From: Candidatus Methanomethylophilaceae archaeon
GTDB taxonomy: Archaea > Thermoplasmatota > Thermoplasmata > Methanomassiliicoccales > Methanomethylophilaceae
Reading direction: 5' to 3'
Assembly (NCBI GenBank): GCA_017524805.1
Contig: JAFXUX010000007.1
Coordinates: forward strand, 1 to 64,000
Length of the DNA stretch: 64,000 bases
The notes beneath the pieces were generated by a model that saw only the letters and a program-made list of their open reading frames with translations, searched no databases and was not told where the DNA came from. The position numbers and the translations under genes were made by a program. Of this stretch, positions 35,656-43,723 are shown one piece after another (the first letter of the stretch is position 1; the number at the start of each line of letters is the position of its first letter).

Positions 35656-36946
35656 CTGCGGTCCTCCTGTCTGACATCTCGCCTGCGATGGGCGTCTTCA
35701 TGAGGATTTTGGCCTCTTCCGGCGAGGAGGTGTTGGCCAGCGCCCACATCAGTTTGACGTAGGCGGTCTCGGGAAGCATGTCCAAGACGGTCACGACTCC
35801 CGCGGAAAGCATGTCCCTTCCGGTGTTGTACACGTTGAGGTTGGTCCTCCCGTTCAGGCACTGGGACGTCATCACGACCACCGTGCCCCTCTCGTTGGCC
35901 TTCCTGATCAGAGGTATCATGCCTTCGTTTACGTGGCCCAGACCGGAACCGGCGATAACTATCCCCTTGGATCTCATGAATATGTCCTCGAACATGAAAG
36001 GCTCCATCCCGGGGAAATACTGGAGCAGAACGCAGGACCTCTCCATCCCGATTATCGCCTTCGCCTGCCCTTTCGACACAGGCTCCCCGCTCCCGCTGAA
36101 GACGATCTTGCCGTCTTTGTCTATGTGAGCCACGGGAAGGGCGTTGATGCTTCTGAACGCGTCGCGTCTGGACGTATGCATCTTCCTGACTCTGGTACCG
36201 GCGTGCACCGCGAACGAATCGTCGCCCAAAGTGTCGTGCATAACCACGAACACCCCGGCGCGGTTCCCTTGGGTGCAGAACCTCGCGCAGGCGACCAGAT
36301 TGCTGGATGCGTCCGATGACGGGCGGTCGGAAGACCTCTGCGCCCCCACCAGAACCACGGGCTTCGTTATTCCGCGCAGCATGAAGGAAAGCGCCGCAGC
36401 GGTGTATCCCATGGTATCCGTCCCATGGGGGATGATGACCCCGTCGGCCCCGTTGTTTATCTCCTGGGCGACGGCCTCCGCGAGCTCCTGCCAATGCTCC
36501 ACGCCCATGTTCTCCGAGAATATGGAGAACAGAACCCTCGCGTCGATGTTGGCGATATCCCTGATCTCCGGCACGGCATTGACCATGTCCGAAGTGGAAA
36601 GCGCCGGATGGACCGCCCCCGTCCTGTAATCGACATAGGATGCGATGGTCCCGCCGGTCCCTATGAGGACGAGTTTTGGGAGACCTTTCCTGTATTCGAC
36701 CTCCGCCTCTTTCCTCACCCTCTCTGCCGGCTTCTCCAAAACCTCTATCGAAGTGGAATCCGTTATCCTCACCCCGACGTTGTACCCGCTCTTCATCTTG
36801 AGGATGAGGATGTCGGGCGCGCTGAATTCATGGTGAGGCATCAGCGTTCCCACGAACGTCCTTCCGTCCCTGACGACGGACAGTTTAGCGCCTTCGGAAG
36901 CCCCTAAAGCTTCCAAGGCCTTTGAAAGTGCGTCTGAGTAGCTCAT
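35648..36946 (-). CDS. gatD: Glutamyl-tRNA(Gln) amidotransferase subunit D; ends at CGA
   Basis: 432 aa asparaginase-like glutaminase that feeds ammonia to GatE. Motifs: LIGTGGTIASY with the first catalytic Thr, IPHGTDTMGYTA with the second Thr-Asp pair, and an N-terminal small barrel (residues 1-90). The GatD C-terminus is expected just after IAGEMSDR. The first in-frame CGA is at 35648-35650, giving a normal 8-nt overlap with gatE. With only standard stops it would run 237 nt further out of frame through gatE. The start MSYSDALSK at 36946 fits a TATA element near 37013-37020; an upstream ATG at 37021 is less likely. Confidence 0.87.
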
Positions 36947-37012
36947 GCTGTTCGCCCAGACATGAGGGTCGCCGTTTATCACTATTCCTACGGATATCGG
37001 GGCGCCACGGCC

Positions 37013-37024
37013 AATATACATTAT
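37013..37024. promoter_or_regulatory. Divergent promoter of gatD and hypB
   Basis: CAATATACATTA is TATA-like on both strands. On the plus strand it predicts a start close to the hypB ATG (37050), possibly a leaderless mRNA; on the minus strand a start near 36990, upstream of the gatD ATG at 36946. Confidence 0.4.
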
Positions 37025-37049
37025 TAGGTTGCACGCTCTTCACGGTCTC

Positions 37050-37700
37050 ATGCATATAGTCCAACCGGGGATGGAAATAGACGTCCTCAAGGAGAACAAC
37101 AAAATCGCCAACGAGAATTGGCGCCTGATGAAGAGCCACGGCGTGAAATCAGTGGATTTCATGGGTTCGATAGGCGCCGGAAAAACCGCTCTGATCATAA
37201 AGCTGGCCGAGAAACTCAGGGCGAAAGGGATCCGCGTCTGCGCCATAGCCGGCGACGTCACCGGAAACGACGATTTCTCCAGGTTCGAGAGGTCCGGGAT
37301 GGAAGCCGTCAACTGCAACACCAGCAAGGAATGCCATCTGGACGCGCGCCTCATCAGGAAATCCCTGGCCGGAATGAATCTCGACGATTTCGACGTAGTC
37401 TTCATAGAGAACGTCGGGAATCTGGTGTGCCCCGCGGATTTCCCGTTGGGAACGGATTACAGGGCAGTCGTCGTCTCCACAACCGAGGGCGATGACATGG
37501 TGCGCAAGCATCACGACATCTTCCTCCATTCGGACATCGCGATCCTCAACAAGATCGACATCGCATACGCGGTGGACGTGGATCCGGAGACCATCGTCGA
37601 AGATTACAACAAACTCACCGGAGGGCTGAAGAAGATGTACAAGTGCAGCGTCAAGAAAGACGAAGGCATCGACGAGATCCTTGCCGCGTTGGGGTTCTGA
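37050..37700 (+). CDS. hypB: Hydrogenase/urease nickel incorporation GTPase HypB
   Basis: 216 aa SIMIBI GTPase that helps insert nickel into NiFe hydrogenase. Motifs: P-loop GSIGAGKTALI (about residue 38), GDVTGNDD, NCNTSKECHLDA (metal-site Cys/His), ENVGNLVCPADF, and NKID. The N-terminus is short with no His-rich nickel store. The ATG at 37050 (MHIVQPGMEID) is chosen over one 21 nt upstream because the nearby TATA element predicts transcription starting close to it. It is the first gene of hypB-purD-truA. Confidence 0.95.
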   Translation: MHIVQPGMEIDVLKENNKIANENWRLMKSHGVKSVDFMGSIGAGKTALIIKLAEKLRAKGIRVCAIAGDVTGNDDFSRFERSGMEAVNCNTSKECHLDARLIRKSLAGMNLDDFDVVFIENVGNLVCPADFPLGTDYRAVVVSTTEGDDMVRKHHDIFLHSDIAILNKIDIAYAVDVDPETIVEDYNKLTGGLKKMYKCSVKKDEGIDEILAALGF

Positions 37701-37704
37701 TAGC

Positions 37705-39027
37705 ATGAAATTCCTTACAGTGGGAGGAGGCGGAAGGGAGCACGCAGCGGTGGAAGCCCTTCGCAGATCCGGCGCGGAGATCTATGCGGCTATGAAGAAC
37801 GCCAACCCCGGCATAATCGCCGCCTCGAAGAAGCACATACTGTGCGATGAAAAGGACTTCGCCAAGATCTGCGCTTTCGCGAAGGAGAACGGAGTCGAAT
37901 ACGCTTTCATCGGCCCGGAAGCCCCGTTGGAAGCGGGAATCGTGGATGCCTTGGAAAAGGAAGGGATAAAATGCGCCGCCCCGACCAAAGCCGCCGCGAG
38001 GATCGAGACCTCAAAGACCTTCATGAGGGAGCTCGTCAAGAAATACGGCATCGAGGGGAACCTCGGTTTCGCCCATTTCGATAACGCCGCCGACGCCGAG
38101 AAGTATCTGAAGACCATAGACCACGAAATCGTCGTGAAACCGGTGGGTCTCACCGGCGGAAAAGGGGTGAAGGTCCAGGGAGAGCACCTCCACAGCTTCG
38201 AGGACACCATGGGCTACATCCGCGAGATATTCGACAACAACATCGGCGGCGCCGGAGTGATCCTGGAGGAGAGGGCGATCGGCGAGGAATTCACCCAGAT
38301 GGTGTTCGTAGATGGAAAGACTATAGTGCCGCTTCCGCTGGTCCAGGACCACAAAAGAGCGTACGAAGGAGACGTAGGGCCCAACACCGGCGGCATGGGC
38401 TCTTACACCGATTCGAACCATCTTCTCCCGTTCATAACCGAATCCGAAAGGCGCGAAGCACTCGCCATCCTGCAGAGCATAGTCGATGCGATGGCAAAAG
38501 AGGGATGCCCCTACCGCGGGACCATGTACGGGCAGTTCATGCTGACCGTCAGCGGGCCCAAAATCATCGAGATCAACGCCAGATTCGGGGACCCGGAGGC
38601 CATGAACGTACTCCCGATCCTCAAAACCGGGTTCGGGGACATCTGCAGGATGATGGCCACAGGAACCCTGAGCGGAAACGTGGAGTTCGAGAGGAAAGCC
38701 ACAGTCTGCAAATACGTCGTGCCGAGAGGATATGGCGTGAAATCAGAGTCCGGGCATGAGATTTCCGTTGACGAAGAGGCCATCAGGAGATGCGGCGCCA
38801 CGGTCTACTATGCCAACGTCGACGTGAAGGATGGAAAGCTGGTTACCGGCACGTCCAGATCCGTGGGCGTCATCGGCATCGCTGACACCCTCGAAGAGGC
38901 GGAATCCAACTGCGAAAAGGCTTTGGAATACGTCATATGCGACGCGATAGCGGTCCGCCACGACATCGGCACCCGCGCCCTCATCCAGAAAAGAGTGGAC
39001 CACATGAAGGCGCTCAGATCCGCATGA
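37705..39027 (+). CDS. purD: Phosphoribosylamine-glycine ligase (GAR synthetase)
   Basis: 440 aa ATP-grasp enzyme of purine synthesis, joining phosphoribosylamine and glycine. Motifs: FLTVGGGGREHA at the N-terminus, GPEAPLEAGIVD, KPVGLTGGKGVKV in the ATP-grasp, GAGVILEER, and NARFGDPE binding Mg-ATP. The ATG at 37705 follows the hypB TGA by 4 nt. Its TGA overlaps the truA ATG. No CGA was seen among about 25 arginines. Confidence 0.95.
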   Translation: MKFLTVGGGGREHAAVEALRRSGAEIYAAMKNANPGIIAASKKHILCDEKDFAKICAFAKENGVEYAFIGPEAPLEAGIVDALEKEGIKCAAPTKAAARIETSKTFMRELVKKYGIEGNLGFAHFDNAADAEKYLKTIDHEIVVKPVGLTGGKGVKVQGEHLHSFEDTMGYIREIFDNNIGGAGVILEERAIGEEFTQMVFVDGKTIVPLPLVQDHKRAYEGDVGPNTGGMGSYTDSNHLLPFITESERREALAILQSIVDAMAKEGCPYRGTMYGQFMLTVSGPKIIEINARFGDPEAMNVLPILKTGFGDICRMMATGTLSGNVEFERKATVCKYVVPRGYGVKSESGHEISVDEEAIRRCGATVYYANVDVKDGKLVTGTSRSVGVIGIADTLEEAESNCEKALEYVICDAIAVRHDIGTRALIQKRVDHMKALRSA

Positions 39028-39794
39028 AGCGCGTTTTGATGAAGATAGCCTATCTGGGGTCCGGATTCTCCGGGTCCCAGACCCAGCCTGGGAAACGCAC
39101 GGTGGAATCCCAGGTTCTTTCCGACCTCAGGAAAGTATTGGGAACAGAAGACCCGTGCTTGGAGTTCTCCAGCCGCACCGACCGCGGCGTCAACGCCCTC
39201 GGAAATGCGATAGCGTTCGTCTCTCCCATGGACGATCTGAGGATTCTTTCCAAAGCCCTAAATTCGGTCACAGACGGAGTTTTTTACAGGCAATACTGCG
39301 GAATCGACGGGGAATTCAACGTCAGGCACGCATCCCGCCGCATATACCGCTACATCTTGGACGCAGATGGCATCGATTTCGATAAAGCAAAGGAATGCTG
39401 CGGACTGTTCGAAGGCACCCACGATTTCGTCAGGTTCTGCCGCTACGACGGCAAGCCGACGACTTTGACCATAGATAGACTACAGTGCTATTTGGAAAAT
39501 AACACTATAGTGCTCCAATTCGAAGCCAGATACTATCTGTGGAACATGATACGCAGGATCGCGTCGGCAGTGGAATCCGTCGGCAGAGGGAAAACTGATG
39601 TATCTGAAGTGGAGGCTGCGCTCAACGGGAAGAACGCCACTTTCGGAGTCGGGCGCCCGGAATCGCTGACTCTTATGGATGTGCAGTACGACATGCTGAG
39701 CTTCGAAGACTCCGACCCAAGAGGAATCTCCGGAAGGAAAAAAGAAGGGCTGCGGGAAGCCGATCTGCTCAGAAGCTTCTACAGCTCCCTGCGA
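39024..39794 (+). CDS. truA: tRNA pseudouridine synthase A; ends at CGA
   Basis: 256 aa. TruA makes pseudouridine at tRNA positions 38-40. Motifs: the catalytic Asp in SSRTDRGVNALGN (about residue 53), RIYRYIL, and ARYYLWNMIRRI. The ATG overlaps the purD TGA (ATGA). The family ends soon after LMDVQYD and a short helix. Here the helix ends SFYSSL followed by CGA (39792-39794). With standard stops alone it would be fused to the translin gene as a 461-residue protein. Instead a TATA box lies right after the CGA and a separate translin start follows, which argues for two genes. Confidence 0.88.
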
Positions 39795-39798
39795 ACCC

Positions 39799-39806
39799 CA
39801 TTATAC
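39799..39806 (+). promoter_or_regulatory. TATA box of the translin gene
   Basis: CATTATAC, centred about 25 nt before the ATG at 39828, so the translin mRNA would be leaderless. It sits immediately after the CGA that ends truA and would be inside coding sequence if CGA meant arginine. Confidence 0.55.
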
Positions 39807-39827
39807 TCGCTTCATCATGACCATCCT

Positions 39828-40409
39828 ATGGACAACCTCGAGCAGACGGCGAACAAGGCCGCGGAAGCCCTCGCAGAGATGGAAAGCTCCAGAGAAGAAG
39901 CTATAAGACGTTCCAGATCGGTCATCCGCCTGTCCAAAAATGTTATGCATGCCATCCACACAGGCGCTCAGCCGGACGGATCTCTCGGCGACATGAGAAC
40001 CGAGATTCAATCGATGCTTGAAATCTGCGAAGACCCGGCGATCCTGATGTCAGGCCCCGTCCAAGATGCCATGGCAGAATTCGCCGAAGCCGAGATCATG
40101 CATGCCCTGGCATCCGGTTCTCCGGTGCAGGATTACTCCGGGCTGCACATAACGCCGTCCGCATGGATTCTGGGCCTCTGCGACTGCGAAGGCGAGATGA
40201 GACGCATGGTTGTGTCCGAGCTTATGGAAGGACACCTGGACGAAGCCAGAGTCGCATTCGGAAAGATGGAATCCCTGCATGAGATAATCATGGGCTTCGA
40301 CATATCTGATGGCGTGGCGCAGGTCAGAAGGAAGCAGGACATCGCCAGAGGCGTCATGGACAGGACACGCTCGGACCTGCTCAATGCAACTTTGAAATAT
40401 GCTCCATAA
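39828..40409 (+). CDS. Translin-family protein
   Basis: 193 aa, all helical. Translin/TRAX proteins bind and sometimes cut RNA as octameric shells. Seen: SREEAIRRSRSVIRLSKN in the first helices, LGLCDCEGEMRRMVV in the middle, and the C-terminal signature RRKQDIARGVMDRTRSDL. It looks complete from the ATG at 39828, which has a TATA box at leaderless distance. It ends in TAA. In the frame it is continuous with truA across 33 nt, but the gap contains CGA and the promoter. Confidence 0.85.
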   Translation: MDNLEQTANKAAEALAEMESSREEAIRRSRSVIRLSKNVMHAIHTGAQPDGSLGDMRTEIQSMLEICEDPAILMSGPVQDAMAEFAEAEIMHALASGSPVQDYSGLHITPSAWILGLCDCEGEMRRMVVSELMEGHLDEARVAFGKMESLHEIIMGFDISDGVAQVRRKQDIARGVMDRTRSDLLNATLKYAP

Positions 40410-40459
40410 AGCCATAGTATACTGCTAGCGTTGACTATTAGATAAAAGGTTTAAAGGGG

Positions 40460-40493
40460 GCGGGATGCCCATAACTGGGAATCCCAAACCCGC
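40460..40493 (-). terminator. Terminator of the LRR surface protein gene
   Basis: GCGGG/CCCGC outer stem enclosing TGGGA-A-TCCCA. Downstream on the minus strand follows CCCCCTTTAAACCTTTTATC. Confidence 0.55.
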
Positions 40494-40499
40494 ATTACA

Positions 40500-42743
40500 T
40501 CAAAACAGATGTATTATCCCGAAATAGTTCAATGCGATAGCTACCAAAAGAACAATTCCAACAATAGTTCCATAGGGAGGGAATATACACAACAGTATTC
40601 CAACTATAATTCCTGCTATCATAATGACCCAGTACCATATGTCTTTAGAGTCATCATCGGATTTCGAATCTTCCTCACTTTCAGGAAAATCTACATTGAC
40701 ATTACATATTGCAATCTTTCCATCCTGAGTATACGCAGACACTGTTGTGCTTCCACCACTTTTAGCAGTAATTTCACCGTCAGATACCGTTACAATTTTC
40801 GGATTCGAACTATTCCAGATTATTTTGCCTTTGTATTCTTCCGAAGAACCATTAAGAACAGTCAACGAAATAGATTCACTCTTTTGTAAAACAACATCAC
40901 CCTTATTCAGTTTGATTCCACTGTTTGCGATGAGATTCGGACAACTGCTAAATGCTCCATCATCTATGGACTCAATAACAGGCATCGTAACCGATTTAAG
41001 TGAGCCGCATTCTGAAAAAGCGTATCCACTTATATGTTTAACAGAGGGCATCACGATTGAAACGAGCGATGCGCAATTCTTGAACTCACCAGTTTCTATT
41101 GATTCGATAGATGGATCCATAACTGCATTAACAGCTATTTTCTGCGACAACCCATTGAAATCCCTCAAAAGAGCATCATCGACGACAATAATACTGTCTC
41201 TTCCGTCCATGAATTTTTTGAGATCTTTCTCCATCTTTTCCTTAGAGATGTCAAACGTTTTGATAACATCTACCCTGAATTCATTTGCACCGGTATCTGG
41301 AGAGTTCGGGCAGTAAGCCGAATAATATGCGTCATGAGCATCGAAAGTGGTATACGTAATACTTGTACCGAGATAGTCCCCATTAGGGCTATACTTCTCC
41401 ATCTGATAATAATCGACTCCCCCGAATACCCCGTACACAAGATAGCTTCCAACAGGTGCATACTTAAACTCCTGAGTCTTGACGATGCTAGTCCTTTTTT
41501 CGTGACTCTCAAATTTATCAACATCGGTTGAGTCAATTATACGCTCCCATCTCTCTTTGACACCTGTGTCCATAGTATTTTTGACATAATTTGCTAGTTC
41601 TATTATGCCGCCGACGCCTGAAATTGCCATTCCAGCAACCTGTGTACCTGGAATACAAGATACAATGGCTCCAATAGAAGATAATCCTGAAGATATTTCA
41701 GAGATGTCAATTCCTCCAGTATCAGCAATACGATTGGCTCCTGAAGAGACAGGTTCGTCCACATTGCCACTAATTAGAGCGCGTTCATATTCAGTGATCT
41801 CGTGTGTATTGGATATCTTAAAACGATCAGATGTCTCGATACTATGAGTCACGTATGTTGAAACTGAACGAATCTCTGTCTCACTCTCAGATTCTGAACG
41901 AGAGAAACCGCCAGAATTGTAAGCTTCCCAATACGTTCCCAAAAGAACATCGGTTGCTGTTCCAATGTAATACACACAGACTAGATTTCCATCGTCATCA
42001 GTTGTTGCATTGAAAAATATTGGATCTTTCACAGAATCTTTAGTTATCAGAACGGGACTGTATGATGGGAACAAATCGGAGTCATAATCGGCGTTTAAAG
42101 TCATGTTGCCGGTAGCTTTCCAATCCCAAGGATTGCCGTCTTTGTCAAACCATCCTTTAAAAGTATAATTATAACCGATACTCGGATTAAACCACCTTGC
42201 TTGTTCATCATTTGTCAGTACATGGGCATAACAATCCTCCCCCAAGTATGCATAATAAGTATGACTGCTCGAATAGCTCCCATAATTGACAGCTGAAAGA
42301 TCCGTCTTTCCCGACACATAATTAAGAGTTATAACGCAAGCTACATCATAACACGCTTCAACTTGAATTGTAGTGCCTGCTTTCGGAACATATCCGACGA
42401 AATTGAATTCTTTTTCATTCAGCTTAAAACCTTTAAGAACATATTTGATACCACCACGATCTATCTCCCGATCAATATTGGGCTCGATAGTTATCGGTTT
42501 TCCAGCGGTATATGTGAATGCTTTGATCTCGCCGCTTATAGTTACTTCAATAATAGCGTACGTATCATCCGAATTAGATGCTAAAGATGAGACTCTCAAA
42601 CTCTCACTGCTGTCATTATCAGCAAAAACTTGTTCAGAAGCAAGCAATACACACCCAATAATTGCAAATAATGCCATAACAGACACTATTGCAACCATCT
42701 GAGTGCAATCGGCCATAGAAATTCTATGCATTTCATCTTTCAT
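40500..42743 (-). CDS. Secreted, membrane-anchored surface protein with InlB-like, BspA-LRR and Ig-like domains
   Basis: 747 aa. A signal peptide or anchor (about residues 10-42) is followed by an InlB-type repeat (FKGWFDKDGNPW near 185), a long Ser/Glu-rich and amphipathic middle, BspA-like leucine-rich repeats (about 560-640: FKNCASLVSI, FSECGSLKSV, FSSCPNL), a BIG2-type Ig-like domain (about 645-715: IIWNSSNPKIVTVSDGEI) and a C-terminal membrane pair. It resembles adhesin-like proteins of gut archaea and bacteria. The gene is strikingly AT-rich compared with its neighbours, with different codon preference (CGT, ATT, AAT), suggesting recent acquisition. It still contains no CGA and ends in TGA. 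Confidence 0.85.
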   Translation of the reverse strand: MKDEMHRISMADCTQMVAIVSVMALFAIIGCVLLASEQVFADNDSSESLRVSSLASNSDDTYAIIEVTISGEIKAFTYTAGKPITIEPNIDREIDRGGIKYVLKGFKLNEKEFNFVGYVPKAGTTIQVEACYDVACVITLNYVSGKTDLSAVNYGSYSSSHTYYAYLGEDCYAHVLTNDEQARWFNPSIGYNYTFKGWFDKDGNPWDWKATGNMTLNADYDSDLFPSYSPVLITKDSVKDPIFFNATTDDDGNLVCVYYIGTATDVLLGTYWEAYNSGGFSRSESESETEIRSVSTYVTHSIETSDRFKISNTHEITEYERALISGNVDEPVSSGANRIADTGGIDISEISSGLSSIGAIVSCIPGTQVAGMAISGVGGIIELANYVKNTMDTGVKERWERIIDSTDVDKFESHEKRTSIVKTQEFKYAPVGSYLVYGVFGGVDYYQMEKYSPNGDYLGTSITYTTFDAHDAYYSAYCPNSPDTGANEFRVDVIKTFDISKEKMEKDLKKFMDGRDSIIVVDDALLRDFNGLSQKIAVNAVMDPSIESIETGEFKNCASLVSIVMPSVKHISGYAFSECGSLKSVTMPVIESIDDGAFSSCPNLIANSGIKLNKGDVVLQKSESISLTVLNGSSEEYKGKIIWNSSNPKIVTVSDGEITAKSGGSTTVSAYTQDGKIAICNVNVDFPESEEDSKSDDDSKDIWYWVIMIAGIIVGILLCIFPPYGTIVGIVLLVAIALNYFGIIHLF

Positions 42744-42901
42744 ATGTACCAATCTCATCCAACAGTTAGTCTTAATTTGCATAATGCCATTTATTTTTAT
42801 CCGAATGTCGCACAGCATCTATTGAGCGTTCGTTTGCCTATCTACCATAGAATAGGCAAAAGTCACTGTGAATGCAAAAAAACAAGCAAAGCAGTTTATA
42901 A

Positions 42902-42919
42902 GAGGGGCCGAAACCCCTC
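42902..42919 (-). terminator. Terminator after the aglB-like operon
   Basis: GAGGGG-CCGAAA-CCCCTC just downstream of the last gene (ends 42929) on the minus strand, with TTATAAAC beyond. Confidence 0.6.
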
Positions 42920-42928
42920 CTAAAGGCA

Positions 42929-43723
42929 TCAGCGCCTGGATTTGGGCTTTCCGAAGTTCTTTACGGGCTTCCTGTAGACCCAGACCAGCACGATGATCAT
43001 TATTATGACAAAGAGCACGGCGAGCACGATGTACCAGGTGTAGTCGTTGTCCCCGACGTAGAAGTCATGCTTCTTGTCGAGCCCGTCGACGTTCACCACG
43101 CCGCCGTTGGCAGACTCCACCCAGAAGGTGTGCTTGCCCTTGGCGGCATCAGCGATCCAATCGTAGGAGACCGATCCGGTTCCCTTGTTGCTGACACTGA
43201 ATGTAGTGTAGCTGTCGTCCATCTTCTGGCCGTCTACCCAGAAGTAGACGCCGTATCCCGAGAGATCCACGTTGGGGTCCTTGAGGGAAACCTGGGTGGT
43301 GAGGGTTATGGGCTTGACCGCTTTAATGACGAGAGTGTCGGTGACAGGATCGATATCCTTCTCTTCCTCGCCCTCGGTGACGGTTCCGGTATAGGTGACC
43401 TCAAGGGTGTAGGTTCCCGCATCCTGAGGCGCAGTGACGGTCAGAATCGTGGGGACTCCGCTGTCCACGTCGCCTACGGAAGGGGAGACCGCACCGGTGA
43501 CGGTGTTGCCTTTGGAATCCACGAGCTTAGCGGAGAACATGATGTCCATCGTGGTGTGGTCGGAATCGGTGTAGATTATGGTGAAATCTGCGTCCTCATC
43601 GACCGCGATGACGGTCTTCTCTCCCTCTATGCTGTGGTATGCCCCATCGACCCCCGAGACGGGGATCAGGGCAAGGAGGGCCGCCGCCATGAAGGCAGCG
43701 ACGATTGCGATTGTCTTATTCAT
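42929..43723 (-). CDS. Secreted protein with Ig-like domains and C-terminal membrane anchor
   Basis: 264 aa. Signal peptide at residues 1-30 (MNKTIAIVAAFMAAALLALIP...), two beta-sandwich-like regions (about 30-130 and 135-220) with many Thr/Val/Asp, then a membrane helix (about 228-250, YIVLAVLFVIIMIIVLVWVY) and a short basic tail. So it is exported and anchored facing outward. No enzyme motif was seen. Its ATG overlaps the TGA of the giant AglB-like gene upstream, so it is probably a partner on the cell surface. Confidence 0.82.
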   Translation of the reverse strand: MNKTIAIVAAFMAAALLALIPVSGVDGAYHSIEGEKTVIAVDEDADFTIIYTDSDHTTMDIMFSAKLVDSKGNTVTGAVSPSVGDVDSGVPTILTVTAPQDAGTYTLEVTYTGTVTEGEEEKDIDPVTDTLVIKAVKPITLTTQVSLKDPNVDLSGYGVYFWVDGQKMDDSYTTFSVSNKGTGSVSYDWIADAAKGKHTFWVESANGGVVNVDGLDKKHDFYVGDNDYTWYIVLAVLFVIIMIIVLVWVYRKPVKNFGKPKSRR

